This document shows, piece after piece, positions 24,431-33,244 of a stretch of 64,000 nucleotides of DNA (position 1 is the first letter of the stretch; every line of letters begins with the position of its first letter). Made by a program: the position numbers and the translations under genes. The stretch is from JAIBJN01 sp963839745 (GTDB taxonomy: Bacteria > Actinomycetota > Thermoleophilia > Gaiellales > Gaiellaceae), in NCBI GenBank assembly GCA_963839745.1, contig CAWIWC010000008.1:117160-181159 (forward strand), read 5' to 3'. The notes below the pieces were generated by a model. The model saw only the letters and a program-made list of their open reading frames with translations. It ran no database searches and was not told the DNA's origin.

Positions 24431-25597
24431 ATGCCGCGCGCCTGCGTGATCGTGCTGGACGCGGTTGGTGCGGGCGAGCTCCCGGATGCGAACGAGTACG
24501 GCGACGAGGGGTCCGACACTCTGGGCAACGTCGCCAAGGCCGTCGGCGGGCTCGACCTCCCCAACCTCGAACAGCTTGGCCTCGGGAACATCGAGGATCT
24601 CGAGGGCTGCCCGCCGCTCGAGCACGCTCCCGCCGTGGCGGGGCGGCTCTTCGAGCGGTCGAAGGGCAAGGACACGACGACCGGCCACTGGGAGCTGATG
24701 GGCATCGTCACGCCGGTGGCCATGCCGACCTATTCACACGGGTTCCCGTCCGATGTGATCGAGGAGTTCGGGCACCGGACAGGGCGCGGCGTCATCGGCA
24801 ACAAGGCCGCCTCCGGAACCGAGATCATCGAGGAGCTCGGCGAGGAGCATCAGCGCACCGGGAAGTGGATCGTCTACACGTCGGCCGACTCCGTCTTCCA
24901 GATCGCCGCGCACGAAGAGACCATCCCGCTCGAGGATCTGTACGAGGCTTCCGGCATCGCCCGCGAGATCCTCACCGGGAAGCACGCGGTCGGGCGCGTG
25001 ATCGCGCGGCCGTTCGTCGGCGAGCCGGGGAGCTACACGCGCACGCCGAACCGCCACGACTGGTCGTTGAAGCCGCGTCAGCCCAACTACCTCACTCTCG
25101 TGCGCGAGGCGGGCAACGAGGTGCACGGCGTCGGGAAGATCCACGACATCTTCGCGGGCGTCGACATCGACCACTCGCACCCGACGAAGTCCAACACCGA
25201 CGGGATCAAGCAGATCGAGGCGCTGCTGCGCGAGGTGGACGGAGGGTTGATCTTCGCGAACCTCGTCGAGACGGACATGCTCTGGGGCCATCGCAACGAC
25301 CCCGTCAACTTCCACCGTTGCCTCCAGGACTTCGACCGGCGCCTGCCCGACCTGCTCGATGCGCTCCGTCCGGGCGACCTCCTCGTGTTGACTTCCGATC
25401 ACGGGTGCGACCCGACGACGCCCTCGACCGACCACTCCCGCGAGCACGCGCTGCTGCTCGCCTACGTGGAGGGCAAGAACGCGGGCGGCCGGCGGCACGA
25501 CGGCGAGTTCGCGGACGTGGGCGCGACGGTGAACGCCTGGCTCGGAGGGAAGTCGCCCAGGCGCGGGATCCCCGGCGAGCCCTTCGTGCAGCCGTGA
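24431..25597 (+). CDS. deoB: Phosphopentomutase
   Basis: 388 aa alkaline-phosphatase-superfamily enzyme interconverting (deoxy)ribose 1- and 5-phosphate. Metal-binding Asp in VLDAVGAGELPDA; phospho-Thr region KDTTTGHWELMG; cap domain; then ETDMLWGHRND and the metal block LTSDHGCDPTTPSTDHSREH. It pairs functionally with the pyrimidine-nucleoside phosphorylase immediately downstream for nucleoside salvage. Confidence 0.95.
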   Translation: MPRACVIVLDAVGAGELPDANEYGDEGSDTLGNVAKAVGGLDLPNLEQLGLGNIEDLEGCPPLEHAPAVAGRLFERSKGKDTTTGHWELMGIVTPVAMPTYSHGFPSDVIEEFGHRTGRGVIGNKAASGTEIIEELGEEHQRTGKWIVYTSADSVFQIAAHEETIPLEDLYEASGIAREILTGKHAVGRVIARPFVGEPGSYTRTPNRHDWSLKPRQPNYLTLVREAGNEVHGVGKIHDIFAGVDIDHSHPTKSNTDGIKQIEALLREVDGGLIFANLVETDMLWGHRNDPVNFHRCLQDFDRRLPDLLDALRPGDLLVLTSDHGCDPTTPSTDHSREHALLLAYVEGKNAGGRRHDGEFADVGATVNAWLGGKSPRRGIPGEPFVQP

Positions 25598-25619
25598 GCC
25601 CTGTCTCGGCCCGCGCAGC

Positions 25620-26915
25620 GTGATCCCTCCCGCCGAGCTGATCCAGCGCAAGCGCGACGGCGCCGAGCTCTCCGCCGACGAGATCGGCGAGCTCGTCCTC
25701 GCCTACGCGCGCGACGAGGTGCCGGACTACCAGATGGCGGCCTTCTGCATGGCCGCGTACTTCCGGGGCCTGACGCCCGCCGAGACGCACGCGCTCACCG
25801 ACGCGATGGTCCGGAGCGGCGAGACGATCGATCTCTCGGCGCTCGGACGGAAGGTCGTCGACAAGCACTCGACCGGCGGCGTGGGGGACAAGACCTCGAT
25901 CGCGCTCGGTCCCGTCGTCGCAGCCTGCGGCGTGCCGTTCGCCAAGATGAGCGGCCGCGGGCTCGGCCACACGGGCGGCACGCTCGACAAGCTCGAGGCG
26001 ATCCCCGGCTTCCGCATCGAGCTCGGCGGCGACGAGTTCATCCGGCAGGTCAGAGACGTCGGGATGGCAATCGTCGGCCAGACCGCCGACCTCGTGCCGG
26101 CGGACAAGAAGCTCTACGCCCTTCGGGACGTGACCGCCACGGTCGACATCATTCCGCTGATCGCGTCGTCGATCATGTCCAAGAAGATCGCCGGCGGCGC
26201 CGACGCGATCGTGCTCGACGTGAAGGTCGGCGACGGCGCCTTCATGAAGACGCTCGACGACGCGCGCGAGCTGGCGGAGGCCATGGTCGAGCTCGGCCGG
26301 AGGGCCGGCCGGGAGGTCGTCTGCGAGCTGACCGACATGGACCAGCCGCTCGGGCGCGCGGTCGGCAACGCGCTCGAGATCGCCGAGGTGCTCGACACGC
26401 TCGACGGCAACGGCCCACCCGACCTCGTGGAGCTCGTCGTCGGCGCATCCGCGCACCTCCTGGCACTCTCGGATCTCGGCGTCGACGTGGCCGAGGGCAG
26501 GCGGCATGCCGAGGATGCGCTCGCCGGGGGAGCCGCGCGCGACCAGTACGAGCGGTGGATTCGGGCGCAGGACGGCGACCCACGCCGCGAGGCGCTTCCG
26601 GTGGCAGCCGTGGTCCGCCCGGTGCCGGCGTCGGCATCCGGGTACGTCGGAGCGATCGCGACAACGGCAGTGGGCCTGGCGGCGCTCCACCTGGGCGCAG
26701 GACGCGTGCGCAAGGAAGACGCCATCGACCACGCGGTCGGTGTCGTCTGCCTGGCCAAGCGAGGCGACCGCGTCGAGCCTGGCTCGCCGATCGCCGAGGT
26801 ACACGCTCGTGACGAGGAATCGGCCGAGCGAGCCGTGGACGAGGTGACGGCGGCGTACTCGATCGTCGAGCAGGAGCCGGAACGGCGCCCGATCGTGCTC
26901 GAGGTTCTCTCCTAG
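25620..26915 (+). CDS. pdp: Pyrimidine-nucleoside (thymidine) phosphorylase
   Basis: 431 aa. Cleaves pyrimidine nucleosides to base plus (deoxy)ribose 1-phosphate, the substrate of DeoB. Phosphate-binding loop KHSTGGVGDKTS, then MSGRGLGHTGGTLDKLEAIPGF, SSIMSKKIAGGADAIVLDVKVGDGAFMK, and the C-terminal domain with GYVGAI and GAGRVRKEDAIDHAVG. The GTG start 22 nt after deoB has no strong ribosome site; the two genes likely form an operon. Confidence 0.94.
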   Translation: MIPPAELIQRKRDGAELSADEIGELVLAYARDEVPDYQMAAFCMAAYFRGLTPAETHALTDAMVRSGETIDLSALGRKVVDKHSTGGVGDKTSIALGPVVAACGVPFAKMSGRGLGHTGGTLDKLEAIPGFRIELGGDEFIRQVRDVGMAIVGQTADLVPADKKLYALRDVTATVDIIPLIASSIMSKKIAGGADAIVLDVKVGDGAFMKTLDDARELAEAMVELGRRAGREVVCELTDMDQPLGRAVGNALEIAEVLDTLDGNGPPDLVELVVGASAHLLALSDLGVDVAEGRRHAEDALAGGAARDQYERWIRAQDGDPRREALPVAAVVRPVPASASGYVGAIATTAVGLAALHLGAGRVRKEDAIDHAVGVVCLAKRGDRVEPGSPIAEVHARDEESAERAVDEVTAAYSIVEQEPERRPIVLEVLS

Positions 26916-26930
26916 CCCGGAGCGACGGGG

Positions 26931-27773
26931 ATGCCCGAGCTACCCGAAGTCGAGACGATCCGAGCGTCGTTGGCGCCAGGGCTGGAAGGGCGGACCTTCG
27001 ACCAGGTCAGCATCTTCGACCCGAGGCTGACGCGGCCCGAGCCACCCGAGGTCATCGCCGCCGAGCTCGAGGGCGAGCGAGTCGCGGACGTGCGCAGACG
27101 CGGCAAGTATTTGATTGTCGGCTTCGAAAGCGGGCGGCACCTCCTCGTTCACCTGCGCATGACGGGGAACGTCCTCCACCCGGCGCCGGAGGGCTACCGG
27201 GACGATCCTCACGTGCGGGCAGTTGTCAGGTTAGACGACGGATCGGACGTCATCTATCGCGACGTCCGGAGGTTCGGGACCTGGGATCTCCTCGAGCCGG
27301 GCGACCTCGACGCCTACTTCACGGCGAGGAGGCTGGGCCGGGAACCGCTGGAACGCGGGTTCACCGCGAAGAGCCTGGGCGCGGCCCTCGCCGGCCGCCG
27401 TGCGCCCGTCAAGGCAGCGCTGCTGGATCAGCGGGCCGTCGCAGGCGTCGGAAACATCTACGCGGACGAGGCGCTCTGGTACGCCCGGATCCACCCGCTG
27501 ACGCCCGCCGGACACCTCGGCGAGCCGGACGTTGCCGAGCTCCGCGACGGGATCCGCAAGGCGCTCCGCCTGGGCATCCGGCGGCAGGGCGCGACGCTGC
27601 GCGACTATCGCCGCTCGGACGGTGGCGAAGGGCGGATGCAGAACGAGTTCAGGGTCTACGGCCGTGAAGGCGAGCCGTGTGAGCGCTGTGGCACGCCGAT
27701 CGCGAAGACGCGTGCGGGTGGGCGGGGCACCTGGTACTGCCCGACCTGCCAGTCGTTCGCGGAGTCCGTCTAG
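26931..27773 (+). CDS. mutM: Formamidopyrimidine-DNA glycosylase
   Basis: 280 aa. N terminus MPELPEVETI, with Pro2 the Schiff-base nucleophile and Glu3 after processing of Met; Lys-containing RRRGKYL; RMTGNV; helix-two-turn-helix with DQRAVAGVGNIYADEALW; C-terminal zinc finger CERCGTPIAKTRAGGRGTWYCPTC. Removes 8-oxoguanine and other oxidised purines. Complete. Confidence 0.97.
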   Translation: MPELPEVETIRASLAPGLEGRTFDQVSIFDPRLTRPEPPEVIAAELEGERVADVRRRGKYLIVGFESGRHLLVHLRMTGNVLHPAPEGYRDDPHVRAVVRLDDGSDVIYRDVRRFGTWDLLEPGDLDAYFTARRLGREPLERGFTAKSLGAALAGRRAPVKAALLDQRAVAGVGNIYADEALWYARIHPLTPAGHLGEPDVAELRDGIRKALRLGIRRQGATLRDYRRSDGGEGRMQNEFRVYGREGEPCERCGTPIAKTRAGGRGTWYCPTCQSFAESV

Positions 27774-27776
27774 CAT
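27771..27776 (+). promoter_or_regulatory. -10 element (TAGCAT) at the mutM stop, for the esterase
   Basis: TAGCAT begins with the mutM stop codon and is followed by 7 nt and ATG 27784. No Shine-Dalgarno is visible. Confidence 0.5.
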
Positions 27777-27783
27777 CCGCGGC

Positions 27784-28815
27784 ATGGAGCCCTGGTCGTT
27801 CGAGCCCGCCGGCCGCTTCGAGGAGGCCAGCTTCGAGAGCGACGCGCTGCGCGGGAACCCGCTCGGCGATCCTCACGTGCGGCCGCTCTGGGTCTACCTG
27901 CCTCCCGGCTACGACGACGAGCCGGACCGGCGCTTCGCCTCCATCTACATGATTCAGGGCCTCACCGGCCAGCTCGACATGTGGCGGAATCGCACCGCCT
28001 TCCGGCGCAACTTCCCGGAGCTCGCCGACGATCTCTTTGCCGCGGGGGACGCGCCGCCGTGCATCCTGGTCTGGGTCGACTGCTGGACGTCGCTCGGCGG
28101 GAGCCAGTTCCTCGACTCTCCCGGCACGGGCAAGTACCACACGTACCTGTGCGATGAGGTCGTTCCGTGGGTGGATGCTCGCTATCGCACCGTGCAGGCG
28201 GCGGAAGGCCGCGGGATCGCCGGCAAGTCGAGCGGCGGCTACGGAGCGATGGTGACCCCGATGCTCCGGCCCGATCTCTTCGGCGGACTGGCCACCCACG
28301 CGGGCGACGCGCTCTTCGAGACCTGCTACCTGCCCGAGTTCCGCGAGTGCGCCCGAGCATTGCGGGAGGAGTACGACGGATCGTTCGACCGCTTCTGGCA
28401 GGACTTTCGGAGCAGGCCCGCGCTCACAAAGGCGAGCGATAGCGTCCTTCTGAACGGCTGGTGCATGGCCGCGTGCTACTCGGCGGACGAGGACGGCACC
28501 GTGCACGTGCCGTTCGACGTCGACACGGGCGAGCTCATCCCGGATGTCTGGGAACGCTGGCTGGCGTGGGACCCGGTCCGGATGGCGCCGCGCCACGCGG
28601 ATGCGCTCCGCTCGCTTCGAGCCGTGTACATCGACTCCGGCACGAAGGACGAGTGGTATCTCGACCTCGGCGCCGAGGCCTTTCGCCGCGCGCTTGCGGA
28701 GCTCGGCGTGACAGACGTCCACTTCGAGCTCTTCGACGCCGGTCACATGGGGATCGAGTACCGGTACCCGCTCTCCCTCAGGTACCTCGCCGAGCGCCTG
28801 TCGCCGAGCGGCTAG
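27784..28815 (+). CDS. Putative esterase D / alpha-beta hydrolase
   Basis: 343 aa. Follows the bacterial esterase (PF00756-like) pattern: LWVYLPPGYDDEPDRRFASIYMIQG, nucleophile elbow GKSSGGYGA, and a late acid/His pair (FELFDAGHMGIEY). No signal peptide, so cytoplasmic. Substrate unknown; relatives include S-formylglutathione hydrolase and enterochelin esterase, but no thiol-cofactor genes are near. The stop codon shares CTAG with the convergent glutaredoxin gene. Confidence 0.8.
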   Translation: MEPWSFEPAGRFEEASFESDALRGNPLGDPHVRPLWVYLPPGYDDEPDRRFASIYMIQGLTGQLDMWRNRTAFRRNFPELADDLFAAGDAPPCILVWVDCWTSLGGSQFLDSPGTGKYHTYLCDEVVPWVDARYRTVQAAEGRGIAGKSSGGYGAMVTPMLRPDLFGGLATHAGDALFETCYLPEFRECARALREEYDGSFDRFWQDFRSRPALTKASDSVLLNGWCMAACYSADEDGTVHVPFDVDTGELIPDVWERWLAWDPVRMAPRHADALRSLRAVYIDSGTKDEWYLDLGAEAFRRALAELGVTDVHFELFDAGHMGIEYRYPLSLRYLAERLSPSG

Positions 28816-29060
28816 GCCGCGAGCTCGTCCAGGAAGCCGCGACGGTCGAGCTCCCGGAGCTCGACATACCCGCCCACCGGCTTGCCGTCGATGATGATCT
28901 GCGGCACGGTCCAGTGCCCGGTCAGGTCGAGGAGCTTCGCCCGGAAGGCCGGATCGTCGTCGACGCCGATCTCCTCGTACGGGATGCCCCGCTCGTCGAG
29001 CAGCGCCTTGGCCCGCTCGCAGTAGCCGCACCATCCTGTCGTGTAGACCTGGATTCGCAT
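28812..29060 (-). CDS. Glutaredoxin-family protein
   Basis: 82 aa. MRIQVYTTGWCGYCERAKALL carries a CGYC redox motif, followed by the conserved cis-Pro in WTVPQIIIDGKPVGGYVEL. Typical for the GrxC/mycoredoxin class. Mycoredoxins usually have CxYC/CGYC and use mycothiol; that partner is inference. It converges on the esterase with a 4-bp overlap at CTAG. Confidence 0.88.
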   Translation of the reverse strand: MRIQVYTTGWCGYCERAKALLDERGIPYEEIGVDDDPAFRAKLLDLTGHWTVPQIIIDGKPVGGYVELRELDRRGFLDELAA

Positions 29061-29114
29061 CACTACCAGGGGAAACGTACGCGAAGCGGCAAAGGATTCG
29101 CCCGAAGGCGTAAC

Positions 29115-29120
29115 TAGACT
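29115..29120 (+). promoter_or_regulatory. -10 element (TAGACT) for leaderless recO
   Basis: TAGACT, spacer GGCTCC, GTG 29127; same hexamer as before aroQ and efp and same spacer as before mctB. Confidence 0.65.
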
Positions 29121-29126
29121 GGCTCC

Positions 29127-29870
29127 GTGTCGTCGCGCACGTTCACGACCGAGGCAGTCGTGCTTCGCTCCATCCGCTTTTCCGAGGCCGACAGCGTCCT
29201 CCATCTCTACACGCTCGCCAAGGGGAGAGCCGGCGCGATCGCCAAGGGAGTCCGCAAGACCCAGTCGCGCTTCGGCGGTCGGCTCGAGCCGCTCTCCCAC
29301 GTCGAGTTGCTGCTGCACGAGGGCAGGGGCGACCTGCACACGGTCCGCGGCGCGCAGCTGGTCCGCTCGCACGACCGTTCGCGCACGGATCCGTACCGGC
29401 TCGCCGTCGGCCACATCGGGCTCGAGGCAGTGCTGCGCCTCTTCGTCGAGCAGGAGGCGCAGCCGGCTGCGTTCCACGCGCTCACGCGGTTCCTCGACCT
29501 GCTGGACGACGTCGAGGCGGAGCTTCCGGCGCAGCCGGCCCTGGAGCCGCTCGTCCTCTCCTTCCAGCTCAAGCTCCTCTGGCTCTCGGGCTATCTCCCG
29601 CACCTGACGAGCTGCGCCGCGTGCGGCGAGGCAAAGCCGCTGGTCGGGTTCTCCGCCCGTGCGGGGGGCGCAGTGTGCCGGGAGTGCTCCTCCGTGTCGC
29701 TGCCGCTGACCGAGGAGGGGTTCCTCGGGATCCGCGCGCTCCTCGAGCGACCGCTCGCGGAGGCCCGCGAGGCGGGGCTCGAAGCAGACGCGAGGCGCCA
29801 GTGCCTCCGCGTGATCGAGTCCTCGTACGAGGAGCACGGCGGCTTCCGCTTGCGGACGCTTTCCGCCTAG
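29127..29870 (+). CDS. recO: DNA repair protein RecO
   Basis: 247 aa. N-terminal OB fold (FTTEAVVLRSIRFSEADSVLHLYT, GRLEPLSHVELLLHEG), helical middle, and a zinc-finger-like C-terminal part with CAACGEAKPLVGFSARAGGAVCREC. Loads RecA with RecR and anneals single-stranded DNA. Start supported by the -10 hexamer. Confidence 0.95.
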   Translation: MSSRTFTTEAVVLRSIRFSEADSVLHLYTLAKGRAGAIAKGVRKTQSRFGGRLEPLSHVELLLHEGRGDLHTVRGAQLVRSHDRSRTDPYRLAVGHIGLEAVLRLFVEQEAQPAAFHALTRFLDLLDDVEAELPAQPALEPLVLSFQLKLLWLSGYLPHLTSCAACGEAKPLVGFSARAGGAVCRECSSVSLPLTEEGFLGIRALLERPLAEAREAGLEADARRQCLRVIESSYEEHGGFRLRTLSA

Positions 29871-30032
29871 GCCGCGCGGGCTCTCATTCACGCGCGCGCG
29901 CCGGGGCCACCCCGTGCCACCACCCGCTATGAGCGTAACGAGCAGGAACGCGCGCATGGTGGCGGGAGTGCGCCGAATTCGTGCCGATGTTTCCCGCGTC
30001 CGGTGGGGCCATGCCCGTGGCAAGGTTCGGCG

Positions 30033-30449
30033 GTGATCCGATCGCTGCCCGAGGGGTTCGAGCTCGACGACGATCCCGCTCGCGTCGACCTCGACGAGGT
30101 GCACCGGTTCCTGTCGACCGAGGCGTACTGGGCGCTCGGCCGGACGCGTGAGACCGTCGAGCGCCTCGTCCGCGAGGCGGACCGGGTTGTCGGCCTCTAC
30201 CGGGACGGACGGCAGGTCGGGTTCTGCCGGGCGTTCACCGACGGGGTCTCGATCGCCTACCTCGCCGACGTCTACGTGCTCCCGGAGCTCCGCGGGCGCG
30301 GGCTCGGTGTGGAGCTCGTCCGCGAGATGGTCGAGAACGGCGCCTTCACGGGCGTGAAGTGGCTCCTCCACACGACCGACGCGCACGGGCTCTACGAGCA
30401 GTTCGGCTTCGGCCGACCGGACGCGAAGGTGATGGAGCGGCTCCCGTAG
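30033..30449 (+). CDS. GNAT family N-acetyltransferase
   Basis: 138 aa. Core GNAT segment AYLADVYVLPELRGRGLGVELVREMVE contains the acetyl-CoA pyrophosphate loop (RGRGLG), followed by KWLLHTTDAHGLYEQFGF. Substrate unknown. A further in-frame start lies at 30003. The 160-bp gap upstream, after recO, shows no convincing gene or hairpin. It ends just before glyQ. Confidence 0.82.
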   Translation: MIRSLPEGFELDDDPARVDLDEVHRFLSTEAYWALGRTRETVERLVREADRVVGLYRDGRQVGFCRAFTDGVSIAYLADVYVLPELRGRGLGVELVREMVENGAFTGVKWLLHTTDAHGLYEQFGFGRPDAKVMERLP

Positions 30450-30462
30450 CATGTCCGCTTCG

Positions 30463-31326
30463 ATGGCTGCACCGACCTACCAGGACATGATTCGCGCACT
30501 CGAGGGTTACTGGGCAAACCAGGACTGCGTGCTCATGCAGCCGTACCACACCGAGGTTGGGGCGGGCACCTTCAATCCGGCGACGGCCCTGCGCTCCCTC
30601 GGGCCGGCGCCCTGGAAAGCCGCGTACGTCGAGCCGTCCATCCGCCCGACCGACGGTCGCTACGGCGAAAACCCCTTCCGCTTCCAGCACTACTTCCAGT
30701 ACCAGGTCATCTTGAAGCCGTCGCCGGAGGACGTCCTCGACCTGTACTTCGCGTCGCTCGAGGCGGTCGGCATCGACCTGCAGAAGCACGACGTGCGCCT
30801 GGTGGAGGACGACTGGGAGGGCCCGACGCTCGGCGCTTGGGGCCTCGGCTGGGAGGTCTGGGTCGACGGGATGGAGGTGACCCAGTTCACCTACTTCCAG
30901 CAGTTCGGCGGCCTCGAGCTCGACCTCATCCCCGCGGAGCTCACCTACGGCCTCGAGCGCCTCGCGATGTTCCTCCAGGACAAGCGGAGCGCGTTCGACC
31001 TCGTCTGGGCGCCGGGCATCACCTGGGGCGAGGTCTACAGGGAGAGCGAGCGCCAGTGGTCGATCTACAACTTCGAGGAGGCGCCGGTGGACATCCTCAC
31101 GCGCCGATTCGAGGAGCACGAGCTCGAGTGCCGGCACCTCGTCGAGCGCGGGCTGCCGCTGCCCGCATACGACCAGGTGCTCAAGTGTTCGCACGCCTTC
31201 AACCTGCTCGACGCGCGGGGCGCGATCTCCGTGACCGAGCGCGCCTCGTACATCGGACGCGTCCGTAACCTCGCCCGCCGCGTCGCCCAGCTCTACGTGG
31301 AGCTCAGTGCCGAGCCTGCTGTTTGA
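30463..31326 (+). CDS. glyQ: Glycyl-tRNA synthetase alpha subunit
   Basis: 287 aa class II catalytic subunit. Recognisable blocks: YQDMIRALEGYWANQDCVLMQPY, EVGAGTFNPATALRSLGP, EPSIRPTDGRYGENPFRFQHYFQYQV, WGLGWEVWVDGMEVTQFTYFQQ and LTYGLERLAMF. ATG 30451 is an alternative start four codons upstream. It overlaps glyS by 20 bp. The alpha2-beta2 form differs from the single-chain enzyme of most cultured actinobacteria. Confidence 0.97.
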   Translation: MAAPTYQDMIRALEGYWANQDCVLMQPYHTEVGAGTFNPATALRSLGPAPWKAAYVEPSIRPTDGRYGENPFRFQHYFQYQVILKPSPEDVLDLYFASLEAVGIDLQKHDVRLVEDDWEGPTLGAWGLGWEVWVDGMEVTQFTYFQQFGGLELDLIPAELTYGLERLAMFLQDKRSAFDLVWAPGITWGEVYRESERQWSIYNFEEAPVDILTRRFEEHELECRHLVERGLPLPAYDQVLKCSHAFNLLDARGAISVTERASYIGRVRNLARRVAQLYVELSAEPAV

Positions 31327-33244
31327 GATCGGCTGTGAGGAGCTTCCGGCCTCCGCGTGCCGGGAGGCCGGGCGTCAGCTCACGGAGCGGTGGCTGCCGA
31401 CCCTCGGCGGCTCCGCGGGGCGGGCGCTGGTCGGCCCTCGCCGGATCGCGCTGATCGTCGAGGACCTTCCGGAGCGCACTCCCGACGAATGGGTCCAGGG
31501 CCCGCCGGAGCATCTCCGCGAGAAGGCCGCCGCAGGGTTCGCGCGCAAGCACGGAGTGACCGCGGACGACCTCGAGGTTCGAGACGGGTTCCTGGGAGTG
31601 GTCGTGCCCGGGCGCCCGCTCGAGGAGGCGCTTCCGGAACTCCTGGCGGACATCGTCCGCGGCCTCTCGTTCTCCAAGTCGATGGTGTGGGAGAAGGACG
31701 GCCTGCGCTTCTCGCGGCCGGTCCGCTGGCTCTGCGCCAAGCTCGGCGAGCGGCCGGTCGAGGTCGACGTCGCGGGCATCCCGTCCGGGGGTGAGACGTT
31801 CGGCCACCGCTTCACGCACGGCCGCGTCGAGATCCCCTCCGCGGACGAGTACGTCGACGTGCTCCGCAAGGCGGGAGTCGAGCCGGATCCCGAGGAGCGG
31901 CGCACCCAGATCGTCTCCGGGCTCGACGGGATCGGCGGGTGGCGCGATCCGGCAGGCGTGCTCGAGGAGGTCGTGTACCTCGTCGAGAGCGTGACGGTGC
32001 TCGAGGGGACGTTCGACGAGCGCTTCCTGGAGCTTCCCCCGCTCGTGGTCCAGACCGCGATGCAGTCCCACCAGCGCTATTTCCCGCTCGAGGGGGCGCG
32101 GTTCGCCTTCGTCGCCAACGGCGGCGATCCGGCCACGGTGATCTCGGGCAATGAGCGAGTCCTCGAAGGTCGGCTCGAGGACGCTCACTTCGGTTTCGAG
32201 CGCGACGTGGCGAAGGGCATCGAGGCGCTGGCGCAGGAGCTCGGGCCGATCACGTTCGTGGCCGGCGCCGGGAGCTTCGAGGACAAGACCGCGCGTCTCG
32301 TGCAGCTCGTCGCCGCGCAAGGTGGGGGAGAGGCCTCGCGCGAGGCGGCCCGCCTGGCCAAGGCCGACCAGGCGTCCGAGCTCGTGCGCGAGTTCCCCGA
32401 TCTCGAGGGTCACATCGGGGCCGAGTACGCGCGCCTGGTGGGCTATCCGGAAGCCGTCTGCGCCGCGATCGACGAGCAGTATCTGCCCGACTCGGCCGAC
32501 GGCCCGCTCCCGCAGACGGAGCCCGGCCGGGTCCTCGCAGCGGCCGAGAAGGTCGACAACCTCACCGTTGCGTTCGCCCTCGGCCAGCGGCCGACCGGCT
32601 CGCGCGACCCCCACGGTCTCCGGCGCGCCGCCATCGGCCTCTGCCGGCTCGCCGTCGAGGGCGGGCTCGGGATCGACGTTGGCGCACTCGTCGCCCGAGA
32701 CCTTGCGCTGCTGGTCGAGCAGCAGGCCGAGGTCACGGACGATCCGTCCGACGTCGTCGACTTCGTGCTCGAGCGGCTGGAGGGCGTGCTCGACGTGCCG
32801 GTCGAGTTCGTGCGCGCCGCGCGCGCGGGCTCCGTCACCGACCTGGGCGCCGTCGCCGAGCTTGCGCGCGCCCTCGCGGAGGGTGCGTCCTCGGATGAGT
32901 TCGACCGTGCATTCGTGGCCTTCGACCGGTCGAACCGCCTGGCGGGCAAGGCCGATGGCGCGGCGGACTCGCTCGACGCCTCCCTCGCGACCGACGACGC
33001 CGAAGTGGCGCTCATCGAGGCCCTCGGAAACGCGTCTCCGCGCATCGAGGCGGCCATGTCCGAGCGGGATTTCGAGGGCGCGATCGCTGCCGCCGCCGAG
33101 CTCGGCCCGCCGATCGACCGCTTCTTCGACGACGTGCTCGTCATGGCCGACGACGCCTCGGTGCGCGCGAACCGGCTACGACTTCTCCTGGACGTTCGCG
33201 ACGCCGTCGGCGCGCTCGGCGACCTCTCGCAGATCCCGCACTGA
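31307..33244 (+). CDS. glyS: Glycyl-tRNA synthetase beta subunit
   Basis: 645 aa. N-terminal PSLLFEIGCEELPASACREAGRQL; HD-domain-like middle with AMQSHQRYFPLEG and FEDKTARLVQL; a block around VGYPEAVCAAIDEQYLPDSADGPLP; C-terminal anticodon-binding region ending FFDDVLVMADDASVRANRLRLL. Starts inside glyQ and ends on the first base of the next gene's ATG. Confidence 0.96.
   Translation: MPSLLFEIGCEELPASACREAGRQLTERWLPTLGGSAGRALVGPRRIALIVEDLPERTPDEWVQGPPEHLREKAAAGFARKHGVTADDLEVRDGFLGVVVPGRPLEEALPELLADIVRGLSFSKSMVWEKDGLRFSRPVRWLCAKLGERPVEVDVAGIPSGGETFGHRFTHGRVEIPSADEYVDVLRKAGVEPDPEERRTQIVSGLDGIGGWRDPAGVLEEVVYLVESVTVLEGTFDERFLELPPLVVQTAMQSHQRYFPLEGARFAFVANGGDPATVISGNERVLEGRLEDAHFGFERDVAKGIEALAQELGPITFVAGAGSFEDKTARLVQLVAAQGGGEASREAARLAKADQASELVREFPDLEGHIGAEYARLVGYPEAVCAAIDEQYLPDSADGPLPQTEPGRVLAAAEKVDNLTVAFALGQRPTGSRDPHGLRRAAIGLCRLAVEGGLGIDVGALVARDLALLVEQQAEVTDDPSDVVDFVLERLEGVLDVPVEFVRAARAGSVTDLGAVAELARALAEGASSDEFDRAFVAFDRSNRLAGKADGAADSLDASLATDDAEVALIEALGNASPRIEAAMSERDFEGAIAAAAELGPPIDRFFDDVLVMADDASVRANRLRLLLDVRDAVGALGDLSQIPH

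Noticed and set aside
29871..30032. Possible small reverse gene between recO and the GNAT gene
   Set aside because: A reverse ATG with a short hydrophobic start is present, but the rest is Arg-rich shadow continuing into recO antisense, and there is no ribosome site.
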